In this document: positions 25,689 to 33,706 of the stretch, one piece after another
Layout: every line of letters begins with the position of its first letter
Position numbering within the stretch: position 1 is the stretch's first letter
DNA from: Natrinema ejinorense
Lineage (GTDB): Archaea; Halobacteriota; Halobacteria; Halobacteriales; Natrialbaceae
Direction: 5' to 3'
Assembly (NCBI RefSeq): GCF_002494345.1
Contig: NZ_NXNI01000001.1
Location: 1,240,001 to 1,304,000, forward strand
DNA: 64,000 bases
Program-made: the position numbers and the translations under genes
The notes under the pieces: generated by a model
What the model was told of the DNA's origin: nothing
The model's input: only the letters and a program-made list of their open reading frames with translations
The model's database searches: none

Positions 25689-26909
25689 ATGACGAACTTC
25701 GTACGGGAATTACAATCGGCAGCGATGATGAACACGACGGCGACGGCGGTGGAGTGCGACGAACCGGTGACGTTTTCGCAGCTCTGGTCTGCGACGGACT
25801 CGTTTGCGGGCGGCCTTCAAGACAGTGAACTCACTGCCGGCGACAGGGTTACCGTCCACCTCTCCGATCCGCGTTCGTTTCTCATAGCAGTTTACGGGAC
25901 GCTCAGAGCGGGCTGTGTCCCCGTTACGCTCCCAGAAGCGTCCGAGAATCGGGACGTCAAACGCGCCGTGGCTGAAACCGAGCCGAAGGCCCACGTCACC
26001 GATTCGGGCCGCATCATGGCGCTTCTGAACAGTAGCGAATCGTTGCGCCTCGCCGTTATCGTCGACAACGAGGTACGGCTGGGGGTGTCGCTGTCGACGT
26101 TTCTCGAGAACGACGGCATGAACGGCTCGAACTCCCGCACCGGGATCGACGTCGTCCGCCGCGCCGACGATTCGCCGGGTCTGATCGCGTACCTCGAACG
26201 CGATGCTCCTGACCCGCTTGCCGTCGTCTACACGCACGCGTCCTTGCGAGCCGCTGCGAACGCCGGAACGACGCTGGGGTCAATCGAATCGGACGGCGAC
26301 CTCGAGTCACACCGCAGCGCGCTGTCGCTCTCGAACTCGATCGAACTCATGTACGGGGCGAACGCGATACTGACTGACGGCGGGAGCTATCATCCGATCC
26401 CGGACCCGGATCCGGAAACGATCCGCTCGTTGCTCGTTGCGACCGATATCGATCGGACGTTCGTGACTCCCTCGCAGTACCGGGCGCTCCGAGCGAGCGA
26501 CCCGTCCGTCGACGAAGGCGACCTCCGTGTCGTCACGCCGCTCTCGACCGCGCTCGATACCCAGGTCCGTGACGGTGGCGACGCCGTTCGTCTCTGTGTG
26601 CTGCCGGAAATCGGCATTTCACACGTCAGGTCGCCCGTCGACGTCGAAGCGGGACGGCTCGGACGGTCGCTTCCGGGGGTTCGGGCATGCGTTCTCGAGG
26701 AAGGGGGCAGCGACGAACTCGCCGTGAGTGGTCCGGCACTCATGGATGGCTATTTCGATCGCCCCGCACTGACCGACGAGACGGTCACGACGATCGACGG
26801 GGACCGCTGGATCGAGACCGGTCTCTCGGTACAGTCCCAGGACGGACCTATCGACCTCGGGGAGCGAGCGGAAACGGGACGGGCGCTTCCGTCGGACGAA
26901 CGCCCGTGA
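25689..26909 (+). CDS. Degenerate adenylate-forming (ANL) enzyme homologue
   Basis: This 406-residue protein has the body of an AMP-dependent synthetase/ligase N-terminal domain but not its catalytic core. The opening VTFSQLWSATDSFAGGLQDSELTAGDRVTVHLSD and GTLRAGCVPVTLPEAS are typical of acyl-CoA or luciferase-type proteins. The phosphate-binding loop (YTSGTTGxPKG) is missing: at about residue 180 the chain reads AVVYTHASL, as if the loop were deleted. Later family landmarks remain (GRSLPGVRACVLEEG, SGPALMDGYFDRPALTDETV), yet the expected TGD is TGL, and the C-terminal domain with the catalytic lysine is absent (usual length about 520-560). It is therefore unlikely to make adenylates. It lies 208 bp after orc1, with an AT-rich TATA TTTATAAA before it. 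Confidence 0.75.
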   Translation: MTNFVRELQSAAMMNTTATAVECDEPVTFSQLWSATDSFAGGLQDSELTAGDRVTVHLSDPRSFLIAVYGTLRAGCVPVTLPEASENRDVKRAVAETEPKAHVTDSGRIMALLNSSESLRLAVIVDNEVRLGVSLSTFLENDGMNGSNSRTGIDVVRRADDSPGLIAYLERDAPDPLAVVYTHASLRAAANAGTTLGSIESDGDLESHRSALSLSNSIELMYGANAILTDGGSYHPIPDPDPETIRSLLVATDIDRTFVTPSQYRALRASDPSVDEGDLRVVTPLSTALDTQVRDGGDAVRLCVLPEIGISHVRSPVDVEAGRLGRSLPGVRACVLEEGGSDELAVSGPALMDGYFDRPALTDETVTTIDGDRWIETGLSVQSQDGPIDLGERAETGRALPSDERP

Positions 26910-27071
26910 AACGCGGCTCGCGAACGGTCGCCCTCGGGGACGGCCGTGTCTGGGCGCTCGCTCCCGATCCGGGTCTGGTCGCGGAACTCGGTCGAGGGGG
27001 TACCCGCCCGCGGTGCGATCCCGATTCGCCGGAACCGCGATACCTTTTTGCCTCGCTTCCGCAGACCGGGT

Positions 27072-28265
27072 ATGAACAGCGTCGATGCCGCCGGCCTGGG
27101 GATCGGTGACGACTATCCGCCCCGAATCATGGGCGTGTTGAACGTCAGCGAGGAATCCCCCTACGATCCGAGCGTTTTCGACGATTCCGGCGAGGCGGCC
27201 CGCTACGTCGACGAGGAACTGATCGACGAGGGTGCCGATATCGTCGACGTCGGCCTCGAGTCGGCGAACAAGCGTTTCGACGTGCTCTCGGCCGAGGAGG
27301 AACTCGAGCGGCTCCACATCGCGCTCGAGACCATCGAGAGCGTCTCCGGGGACGCGATCTTCTCGATCGAGACGCGGTACGCCGAGGTGGCCGACGAGGC
27401 GATTTCCCGGGGGTTCGACATGGTCAACGACATCTGTGGGTTCGCCGACCCGGAGATGCCGACTGTCTGCGAGGACCACGACATCGCGGTCGCGAAGATG
27501 GCGAGCCCGCCGGACGTCGAACGGCCGGGTGCCGTCGAGGAAACCGACTGGGCCGCCCGGAAGTCGCCGGAGTGGGCCTCGCAGGCGGAGTACGTCGATC
27601 AGGTCTACGAGGCCCTGAAACAGAACGGGCTGACCGAGAAGACGATCGTCGACCCGGCCTTTGGCGGCTGGAGCGAAGCCAAGACCGTCGCCGACGACCA
27701 CGAGACGTTCCGCCGGCTGCGGGAGTTCCGGGCGCTCGGCCGGCCGATGCTGGTTTCGATCAACCGCAAGAACTTCCTCGGTGAGATCGCCGACCGCGAG
27801 ACCGACGAGCGGCTGCCGGTCAGTCTCGCAGCGACCTCGATGGCCGTCGAGCGGGGGGCACACGTGATCCGGACCCACGACGTAGCCGAAACGCGGGATG
27901 CAGCCCTGATCGGAAAGGCGTTTACCGAGCAGGCACGCACGACGGCCGACGGGATCACCGTCTCACAACTCGACGTCACCTCGACACGTGAGTTCCGGAC
28001 CCAGCTCAGAGAACGGGGCGTCGATCCCGCGTTCGCCGACGACTGGCGGAGTCAACTCCTCGAGATCGAGGGTCTCGATCCCGACGCGAGCGACCGATTG
28101 ATTTCGATCGCTGCCGAGCACGGGGCGGTTGTCCAACGCGTGTCTGACGGACGGCTGTTGCTGATGGGATCGACGACAACTGTGTCCGACGTATCAGCCC
28201 GAATTGCCGGCGAAAACGACGATATCGCCGCTCTCGGCGAGAAGCTGTCAAAGCTGCTGCGTTAA
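27072..28265 (+). CDS. folP: Dihydropteroate synthase with C-terminal extension
   Basis: This 397-residue protein holds a DHPS TIM-barrel (about 15-290) that joins dihydropterin pyrophosphate to p-aminobenzoate in folate synthesis. Visible motifs are MGVLNVSEESPYDPS (loop 1), DEGADIVDVGLESA, DMVNDICGF and RPMLVSINRKNF, and the terminal RTHDVAETRDA (267-277). The substrate-loop SxxxP is altered relative to bacteria, and the usual DxGxxST is DVGLESAN; this is seen in haloarchaeal homologues. Residues of about 290-397 form an added domain not found in bacterial DHPS (about 280 residues). The ATG at 27072 was chosen over one at 26946, since the earlier frame reads as basic non-protein sequence. 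It precedes mptE. Confidence 0.85.
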   Translation: MNSVDAAGLGIGDDYPPRIMGVLNVSEESPYDPSVFDDSGEAARYVDEELIDEGADIVDVGLESANKRFDVLSAEEELERLHIALETIESVSGDAIFSIETRYAEVADEAISRGFDMVNDICGFADPEMPTVCEDHDIAVAKMASPPDVERPGAVEETDWAARKSPEWASQAEYVDQVYEALKQNGLTEKTIVDPAFGGWSEAKTVADDHETFRRLREFRALGRPMLVSINRKNFLGEIADRETDERLPVSLAATSMAVERGAHVIRTHDVAETRDAALIGKAFTEQARTTADGITVSQLDVTSTREFRTQLRERGVDPAFADDWRSQLLEIEGLDPDASDRLISIAAEHGAVVQRVSDGRLLLMGSTTTVSDVSARIAGENDDIAALGEKLSKLLR

Positions 28266-28465
28266 GAGAAAGCTTATGCCGGATGCTTCGAAAGGAGGGA
28301 GTGGACGCCGGGCTGCCTCCCGGGTAGGGGTACTTTGGAGGCGAATCCCGGCCCACAACACGGAATTATTGTGCTCTTACGTCGCCCAGCGACGCCTGGG
28401 CCTGGGCCGTCGGGCCCACCGGAACCGAACACACAAACGGACCGGGAACCGAGTACGCAGCGAGT
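28266..28465. other. Gap between folP and mptE with a strong RNA-like hairpin
   Basis: This 200 bp contains no convincing gene. At 28307-28352 two stacked helices, GCCGGG/CCCGGC and GCCTCC/GGAGGC, form a stem with a 2/4-base internal loop and a 16-base loop. A 5-bp hairpin CACAA/TTGTG follows at about 28354-28373, and GCCCAG/CTGGGC at about 28386. An ACA sequence at 28355 follows the first stem. It could be a structured RNA, a 5' leader or just GC-rich DNA. Confidence 0.3.
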
Positions 28466-29167
28466 ATGGAGTTCGACGAGTGGGAGCCCGTCTACGAGGC
28501 GATTCTCGATGACTTCGGTTACGATCGGGCCGGCGACGAGCGGGGGCGAGATCTCCTCGCATCCCTTCTGGAGGCGTCGTTCGATCCGACCGAGCTGGCG
28601 ATCGGACCCGACACGACCGTTGCCGTGGCGGGTGCCGGCCCGTCCCTCGAGAGCGATCAGGACCTCGAGCGGGCACGAGCGGCGGAGGTCGTCGTCGCCG
28701 CGTCGACCGCCGTCGACACGCTCGCGAGCCACGGGATCGACGCCGACTGCATGGTGACTGACCTCGACAAGAATCCGGCCACCGTCGAACGACTCACGAC
28801 GGACGGCGTTCCGGTCGCGATCCACGGGCACGGTGACAACCTCGATGCGATCCGGACCGTCGTTCCGAACTGTGACCATGCGTACGTGCTCCCGACCACT
28901 CAGGCCACACCGCGTGGCTCGGTCCGCAACGTCGGCGGTTTCACCGACGGCGATCGAGCGGCGTTTCTCGCCGATCACCTCGGTGCCGGCCGCCTCTCGT
29001 TCGTCGGCTGGGATTTCGACGATCCCGCCGTCGAGCCGACGAAAGCGCGCAAACTCGAGTGGGCCGAGCGCCTCCTCTACTGGCTCGAATCGCGCCGCGG
29101 CGAGCGGTTCGCGGTACTCGACGGGCGGCGAGACGGGATCGAGACGATCGGGCTCCCGATCGAGTAA
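28466..29167 (+). CDS. mptE: 6-hydroxymethyl-7,8-dihydropterin pyrophosphokinase (MptE, DUF115 type)
   Basis: This 233-residue archaeal enzyme supplies the activated pterin used by DHPS, replacing bacterial FolK. Family features are the start MEFDEWEPVYEAILDDFGYDRAGDERGRDLLASLL, the nucleotide-loop-like VAVAGAGPSLESDQDL (about 50-66), the central VVAASTAVDTLASHGIDADCMVTDLDKNP (TDLDKNP at about 97-103) and VAIHGHGDN. Also visible are GSVRNVGGFTDGDRAAFLADHL and FVGWDFDDP toward the end. These are the conserved blocks of the DUF115/MptE family. It lies 200 bp downstream of folP. The two genes share one pathway, and the gap may contain an independent promoter. Confidence 0.9.
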   Translation: MEFDEWEPVYEAILDDFGYDRAGDERGRDLLASLLEASFDPTELAIGPDTTVAVAGAGPSLESDQDLERARAAEVVVAASTAVDTLASHGIDADCMVTDLDKNPATVERLTTDGVPVAIHGHGDNLDAIRTVVPNCDHAYVLPTTQATPRGSVRNVGGFTDGDRAAFLADHLGAGRLSFVGWDFDDPAVEPTKARKLEWAERLLYWLESRRGERFAVLDGRRDGIETIGLPIE

Positions 29168-29209
29168 CGGTCCCCCGTGGCGTCGGCGATCGAGTACGGA
29201 CCGTCGCAG

Positions 29210-29404
29210 TCACTCGATCCGGTACTCGACGATGTCGCGACAGCCACACGACGGACACGGGGAGATCGTCGACTCGAGCGTCGTCCCACAGCGCCGACAC
29301 TCCTCGATGATCGTCGGCTCGTCGCTCCGGCGGAAGATCGCGCTGAACGCCTTTCGTATCGTCGATCGCGTCGCGGTGTCGGTCCGGTTCTCTCGTCCGC
29401 CCAT
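29210..29404 (-). CDS. Small haloarchaeal zinc ribbon protein
   Basis: This 64-residue protein has a basic N-terminal half (RKAFSAIFRRSDE) and a C-terminal zinc ribbon with CRRC (about 37-40) and CPSC (about 50-53) pairs, in the pattern CxxCGTTLxxxxxPCPSCGC. Haloarchaea encode many such CPxCG-related small zinc-finger proteins, which tend to act as regulators or in motility and stress. Nothing specific can be said here. It is read toward mptE, with a 42 bp gap between the two stop codons. Confidence 0.7.
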   Translation of the reverse strand: MGGRENRTDTATRSTIRKAFSAIFRRSDEPTIIEECRRCGTTLESTISPCPSCGCRDIVEYRIE

Positions 29405-29571
29405 GATCGCTCGAACGGTGATATCACTGTTCGTTATTGTCTCGATAACCGATACAAGGATCCGTTGCTCGGGCCGGATGCCGTCGACAGTCCGGCTCCC
29501 GTCGGCGAATCACTGCCGCTGGCTCGCCGTTAGCCCCTACGCTTTCGGTTCTCGAGTGCCCCAGTTCGACC

Positions 29572-30981
29572 GTGATCGTTCACTGGCACCGCCGGGATCT
29601 CCGGCCCAGCGACAACCGCGGGCTCGCACGCGCCGCGGCGAGCGACGAGCCGGTCGTTCCGTTGTTCGTTCTCGATCCGACCGTCCTCGAGCATGCATCG
29701 TCGGTTCGTGTCGCGTGTCTGCTCGAGGCACTCGGTGCCCTCCGCAAGTGGTACCGGGACCAGGGAAGCGACCTCGTCGTCGGTCGTGGCGAGGCGAGTC
29801 GGGTCGTCCCGGAGCAAGCAGGGGTGTACGATGCGGACACAGTCGTCTGGAACGCGGATTACAGCGGTCTGGCTCGGGACCGCGATCGAGCGGTTCGGGA
29901 CGCACTCGAGACCGACGGGATCGACTCCGAATCGGTTCACGACGCAATTCATCACGAACCGGGATCGATTACGCCCAATCAGGGCGAGCACTACTCGGTG
30001 TTTTCCTATTTCTGGAAGAAGTGGCGCGATCGGGACAAGCGAGCGCCGGTCGAGGAGCCGGCCGCCACGGACCTCGCAGCCGTGTCGGGCGAACCGATAC
30101 CATCGCTCGCGGACCTGGGGTTCGACGAGCCCGAAGCGACGCCGCCGACGGTGACGACGGCGGCGGCTCGAGAGCGGGTCGCCGACTTCTGTTCGGGGCC
30201 GATCTACCGCTATGCCGACCAGCGCGAGTATCCCGCTGCCAGCGGCACCTCGCGGCTCTCCCCACACCTCAAGTGGGGGACCATCGGGCCGCGGGAGCTG
30301 TACGCGGCGACCGAGCGAGCCACGGCACGCGCCGAGTCCGAGGACGCCCGCGAGAGCGTTCGTTCGTTCCAGCGCCAGCTCGCCTGGCGGGAGTTCTACG
30401 CGCACGTCCTCCGATACAATCCCGAGACCGTCGCCGAGAACTTCAACGGGTACGAAAACGAGATCGAGTGGCGCGACGACCCCGAGGAACTCGCGGCCTG
30501 GCAGGCCGGGGAGACCGGTTACCCGATCGTCGACGCGGGGATGCGCCAGCTACACGCGGAGGGATGGATGCACAACCGTGTGCGGATGCTCGTCGCCGCC
30601 TTTCTGACCAAGGATCTCCTGGTCGACTGGCGGGCGGGGTACGACTGGTTCCGACGAAAGCTGGCGGACCACGACACCGCAAACGACGTCGGCGGGTGGC
30701 AGTGGGCGGCTTCGACCGGGACCGACGCACAGCCGTACTTCCGGGTGTTCAACCCGATGAAACAGGGGCGCGAGTACGATCCCGACGCCGAATACGTCCG
30801 CGAGTACGTTCCGGAACTCGCCGACGCGAGTGCCGACGACATCCACGGCTGGCACGACCTCGAGCCGGCCGAGCGCGAGCGGATCGCCCCCGACTATCCG
30901 GCACCGATCGTCGACCACGCCGATCGACGGGAGCGTGCGATCGACACCTTCGAGCGGGCCCGCGGTGAGGCCTCGGAGTAA
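29572..30981 (+). CDS. phr: Deoxyribodipyrimidine photolyase (class I CPD type)
   Basis: This 469-residue FAD enzyme uses light to split cyclobutane pyrimidine dimers. The N-terminal alpha/beta antenna domain starts MIVHWHRRDLRPSDNRGLARA, the photolyase hallmark. The FAD-binding domain holds SRLSPHLKWGTIGPREL, RQLAWREFYAHVLRYNP, EGWMHNRVRMLVAAFLTKDLLVDW and the strongest block GGWQWAASTGTDAQPYFRVFNP, with Asn and Trp residues for FAD and electron transfer. The start is GTG at 29572, since the frame begins with IVHWHRRD. Class I versus a cryptochrome role cannot be fully separated, but the active-site patterns favour repair. It serves solar UV tolerance in salt ponds; this last is inferred from habitat. 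Confidence 0.95.
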   Translation: MIVHWHRRDLRPSDNRGLARAAASDEPVVPLFVLDPTVLEHASSVRVACLLEALGALRKWYRDQGSDLVVGRGEASRVVPEQAGVYDADTVVWNADYSGLARDRDRAVRDALETDGIDSESVHDAIHHEPGSITPNQGEHYSVFSYFWKKWRDRDKRAPVEEPAATDLAAVSGEPIPSLADLGFDEPEATPPTVTTAAARERVADFCSGPIYRYADQREYPAASGTSRLSPHLKWGTIGPRELYAATERATARAESEDARESVRSFQRQLAWREFYAHVLRYNPETVAENFNGYENEIEWRDDPEELAAWQAGETGYPIVDAGMRQLHAEGWMHNRVRMLVAAFLTKDLLVDWRAGYDWFRRKLADHDTANDVGGWQWAASTGTDAQPYFRVFNPMKQGREYDPDAEYVREYVPELADASADDIHGWHDLEPAERERIAPDYPAPIVDHADRRERAIDTFERARGEASE

Positions 30982-31025
30982 CCCGTTGCATCAGTCTTAT
31001 CACCTGTAATTCCCTAGGCGCTAGT

Positions 31026-31334
31026 ATGTCTGCTCCGGACGAAACGTCGACGCCCGACGGGGAGGTGCCGCCGTCCCAGGCCATCATCGAGGCCGTTGCC
31101 GAACGCGAAGGTGTCGACGTCACCGAGATCGAGCCCCCAGCATACGACCCGTTGTTTACGGTCGTCAATCCGGAGGCACTCGACGAGCTGTTCGACACGA
31201 CCACGGGAACCGCCAGCAACGCGGTCGTCGAACTCGAGTACGAGGGGTACGAGATCGTCGTCCGATCCCACGGCGACGTCGACGTGTTCGACCCTTCGTC
31301 TCCCGATTCACCCAACGGCCGGATCGAGGAGTGA
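31026..31334 (+). CDS. HalOD1 output-domain protein
   Basis: This 102-residue protein is nearly all HalOD1, an output domain common in haloarchaeal signalling proteins. The pattern is SQAIIEAVAEREGVDVTEIEPP-YDPLFTVVNPEALDELF followed by VVELEYEGYEIVVRSHGDVDVF. It is small and soluble, without a partner domain. HalOD1 often sits alone in genes scattered around haloarchaeal genomes, probably bound to histidine kinases or bacterio-opsin-type regulators; that link is inferred and not shown here. It lies 44 bp after phr, with a promoter-like tract TTATCACCTGTAATTCCCTAG at about 30998-31018. Converges with the isomerase/epimerase gene, whose stop codon follows directly. Confidence 0.8.
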   Translation: MSAPDETSTPDGEVPPSQAIIEAVAEREGVDVTEIEPPAYDPLFTVVNPEALDELFDTTTGTASNAVVELEYEGYEIVVRSHGDVDVFDPSSPDSPNGRIEE

Positions 31335-32303
31335 TCACTCGGCCCAGTAGGCTTCGCCGGGTTCGGTCTCGAAAATCGCTCGCCCGAGGAGATCGATCGC
31401 CTTCTCGAGGCCCTCCCGAGAGCTGGTCAGTGAGTCCTCGTGTTCGATGCTCAGGGCCCCGTCGTAACCGACCATCCGGAGCGTCGAGACGATGTCCTTC
31501 CAATGGGTTTCGTCGTGACCGTAGCCGACCGATCGAAAGAGCCACGATCGGTTCGGTTCGTCGTCGTAGGCGGTCGTATCCAGGACGCCCTTCTCGCGAG
31601 CCTGTGCGTCGTAGATCCTGGTATCTTTGGCGTGGACGTGATGGATCGCCTCGCGTTCGCCCAGGTACCGGATCGCGTCGGTGATCGTGATCCCCTGCCA
31701 GTAGAGATGGGAGGGGTCGAAGTTCGCACCGATCCGATCGCCGGTCTCCTCGCGCAGTCGTGCCATCCCGTGGGGCTCGTAGACCAGCATGTTCGGGTGC
31801 AGTTCGATCGCGATATCGACCCCCTGATCGGCGGCGTAATCGGCGATCTCGCCCCAGTACTCGATGGCCTGCTCCCACTGGTACTCGAGGGCCTCGGCGT
31901 GTTCGGGCGGCCACGGGGCCGTGATCCAGTTTGGCACCTCGTCGGTCGGGCTGCCCGCTGGCAGTCCCGAGAAACAGGTGACGGTCCCCACCTCGAGTTG
32001 GGCCGCCAGCCGGATCGCCTCGCGGAGCTCCGTGTCGGCTTCCTCGGCCCGCTCCTCGTCGGGATGGAGGGGATTGTTGTGCGTCGCGAGCGCGCTGATC
32101 CGCATACCGTATTCCTCGAGCAGATCGCGGAGTTCGGCCTGTTCGGTCTCGTCGTCGAGGTATTCCGACCGCGTGAGGTGGTCCTCCCCCGGATGCCCGC
32201 CGACGCCGGGCTCGATCGTTTCGACACCGAGCCCGTCGAGATAGGGGAGCATACTTTCGAGCGATTCGTCGGCCAGTACTGGGGTATGAACGCCGATCTC
32301 CAT
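31335..32303 (-). CDS. Sugar phosphate isomerase/epimerase (AP endonuclease 2-like TIM barrel)
   Basis: This 322-residue TIM-barrel protein belongs to the xylose isomerase-like/AP endonuclease 2 superfamily (IolE, IolI, Yct type). Family marks are MEIGVHTPVLADESLESMLPYLDGLGVETIEPGVGG at the start, VTCFSGLPAG, DIAIELHPNMLVYEP and GANFDPSHLYWQG with metal-binding His/Asp/Glu positions, then HHVHAKDTRIY and GALSIEHEDSL. It probably isomerises or epimerises a sugar or cyclitol intermediate in the cytoplasm. It is last in the catabolic cluster after the Gfo/Idh gene, 195 bp away. The ATG at 32303 gives the family start; an upstream ATG at 32414 would add 37 basic residues that do not fit. Confidence 0.85.
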   Translation of the reverse strand: MEIGVHTPVLADESLESMLPYLDGLGVETIEPGVGGHPGEDHLTRSEYLDDETEQAELRDLLEEYGMRISALATHNNPLHPDEERAEEADTELREAIRLAAQLEVGTVTCFSGLPAGSPTDEVPNWITAPWPPEHAEALEYQWEQAIEYWGEIADYAADQGVDIAIELHPNMLVYEPHGMARLREETGDRIGANFDPSHLYWQGITITDAIRYLGEREAIHHVHAKDTRIYDAQAREKGVLDTTAYDDEPNRSWLFRSVGYGHDETHWKDIVSTLRMVGYDGALSIEHEDSLTSSREGLEKAIDLLGRAIFETEPGEAYWAE

Positions 32304-32498
32304 GGAGATAGCGACGACACCTGAGAAAATAAAACGGGTGCCCCCGAGCATCCGACGGCGGCGTTCGGCCGGCAGCGGGTGCCGATTTCCGTTCCCGACC
32401 GAGGCCCGCGGCACGTCCGAAACAGCGCCGTCGCTCGTGGCGGACGGAACCGCCGAACTCCCTTCCCTCGAGTCGGATCGTCGCCCGGATCGGCGCGT

Positions 32499-33566
32499 CT
32501 ATCCGTCGATCTCGATCGTGCGGCCGTCCTCGCTCGAGCGGTAGATGGCGTTGATGACTCGCTGTACGTCGAGCGCTTCCTGGACGCTGTTGTCCTGCTC
32601 GGCGTCGCCGACGATCCGGTCGAAGAACGACCGTTGTTCGTCCGAGTGGGTATCGTTCTGGCTCGTTTCGATGGCCATGTCCTCGAGATGGTCGGATCCG
32701 ACATTGCTCGCCGAGTGGATACTGAGGTCGCCCTCGAGGAGATCGAAGCGAGCGGCTGCGTCGGTCCCGCGGACGACGAACTCGTGGGTCGCCGGTCGGT
32801 TGGTCGCCCAGGCGACCTCGAGCGAGATGGTTCGATTTCCCGCACAACGGATGAACGCGCTCGCCGAGTCGTCGACGTCGAACCCGCCGGGACCTGCATC
32901 GTCGGCCCACATATCGAGGTAGGCGTAGTCCTCGCTGGAGCCGAACTCGCTGCGGACGACGCCGCTTACCTCCTCGACGTCGGGATAGCCAAGCAGGTAG
33001 AGGGCGAGATCGATCGCGTGGACGCCGAGGTCGATGAGCGCGCCGCCGCCGGCGATCTGCCGGCGGGTAAACCACGAGCCCCGACCGGGGATGCCGCGCC
33101 GTCGAACGTAGTTGGCCTCGACGTGGGAGAGGTCGCCGAGCTCCCCGCGATCGATTCGGTGAGAGAGGATCTGTACGGTGTTCGCGAACCGATTATTGAA
33201 TCCCACCATCGCGTAGCCGTCCGACGTCGCTGCCGCCTCGGCGATCCGCTCGGCGCTCCCGATGGAGTGGCCAAGCGGTTTCTCGAGGAGGACGTGAAGG
33301 TCCCGTTCGAACGCGTCGATCGCGTACTCCTCGTGGTATCTGTTGGGTGTCGTGATGATGACGGCGTCGATGGCGTCGTACAACTCGCGGTGGTCGTCGT
33401 AGATGTCGACGTCGTATCGGCGAGCGAACCGTGTTCGTGCTTCGGGAGCGATGTCCATCCCACCGGTGAGCGTCACGCCGAGGTCGACGAGCCGTTCCGC
33501 GTGATACTGGCCGATGTTACCAAGGCCGACGATTCCAGTTTCGATGTCCGATCGATCAGATGTCAT
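32499..33566 (-). CDS. Gfo/Idh/MocA family oxidoreductase
   Basis: This 355-residue NAD(P)-dependent dehydrogenase has a Rossmann domain with GIVGLGNIGQYHAERL (about 10-25) and the EKPLG signature LLEKPLGHSIGSAERIAEAA at about 95-115 (catalytic lysine). A C-terminal alpha/beta domain continues with GRGSWFTRRQIAGGGALIDLGVHAIDLALYLLG, where HAIDL carries the conserved His. Enzymes of this family oxidise sugars, inositol or related alcohols. Upstream in transcription are ABC transport genes and the TrmB regulator, so it likely acts on the sugar imported by them. The ATG at 33566 was chosen because the 31 residues from 33659 are not family-like. Confidence 0.88.
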   Translation of the reverse strand: MTSDRSDIETGIVGLGNIGQYHAERLVDLGVTLTGGMDIAPEARTRFARRYDVDIYDDHRELYDAIDAVIITTPNRYHEEYAIDAFERDLHVLLEKPLGHSIGSAERIAEAAATSDGYAMVGFNNRFANTVQILSHRIDRGELGDLSHVEANYVRRRGIPGRGSWFTRRQIAGGGALIDLGVHAIDLALYLLGYPDVEEVSGVVRSEFGSSEDYAYLDMWADDAGPGGFDVDDSASAFIRCAGNRTISLEVAWATNRPATHEFVVRGTDAAARFDLLEGDLSIHSASNVGSDHLEDMAIETSQNDTHSDEQRSFFDRIVGDAEQDNSVQEALDVQRVINAIYRSSEDGRTIEIDG

Positions 33567-33706
33567 TTTCCAGTGCTGTCCGCAGTCGCGTTTCAGTCTG
33601 ATACACCAATAACTGCTATATTGAATCCTTTGGCTCGAGCGACTTCCATCCGTCGCCAAACGAGGGTCGTCGGCCCGGCCACAGCCGGAGGCCTATCGCG
33701 TCCCAC

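Noticed and set aside
26946-27071. Upstream extension of folP
   Set aside because: The 42 added residues are basic and not family-like; the ATG at 27072 fits.
28274-28978. 234-codon frame opposite mptE
   Set aside because: It is antisense of mptE and shows no family features; the region between folP and mptE it enters is better described as RNA-like or noncoding.
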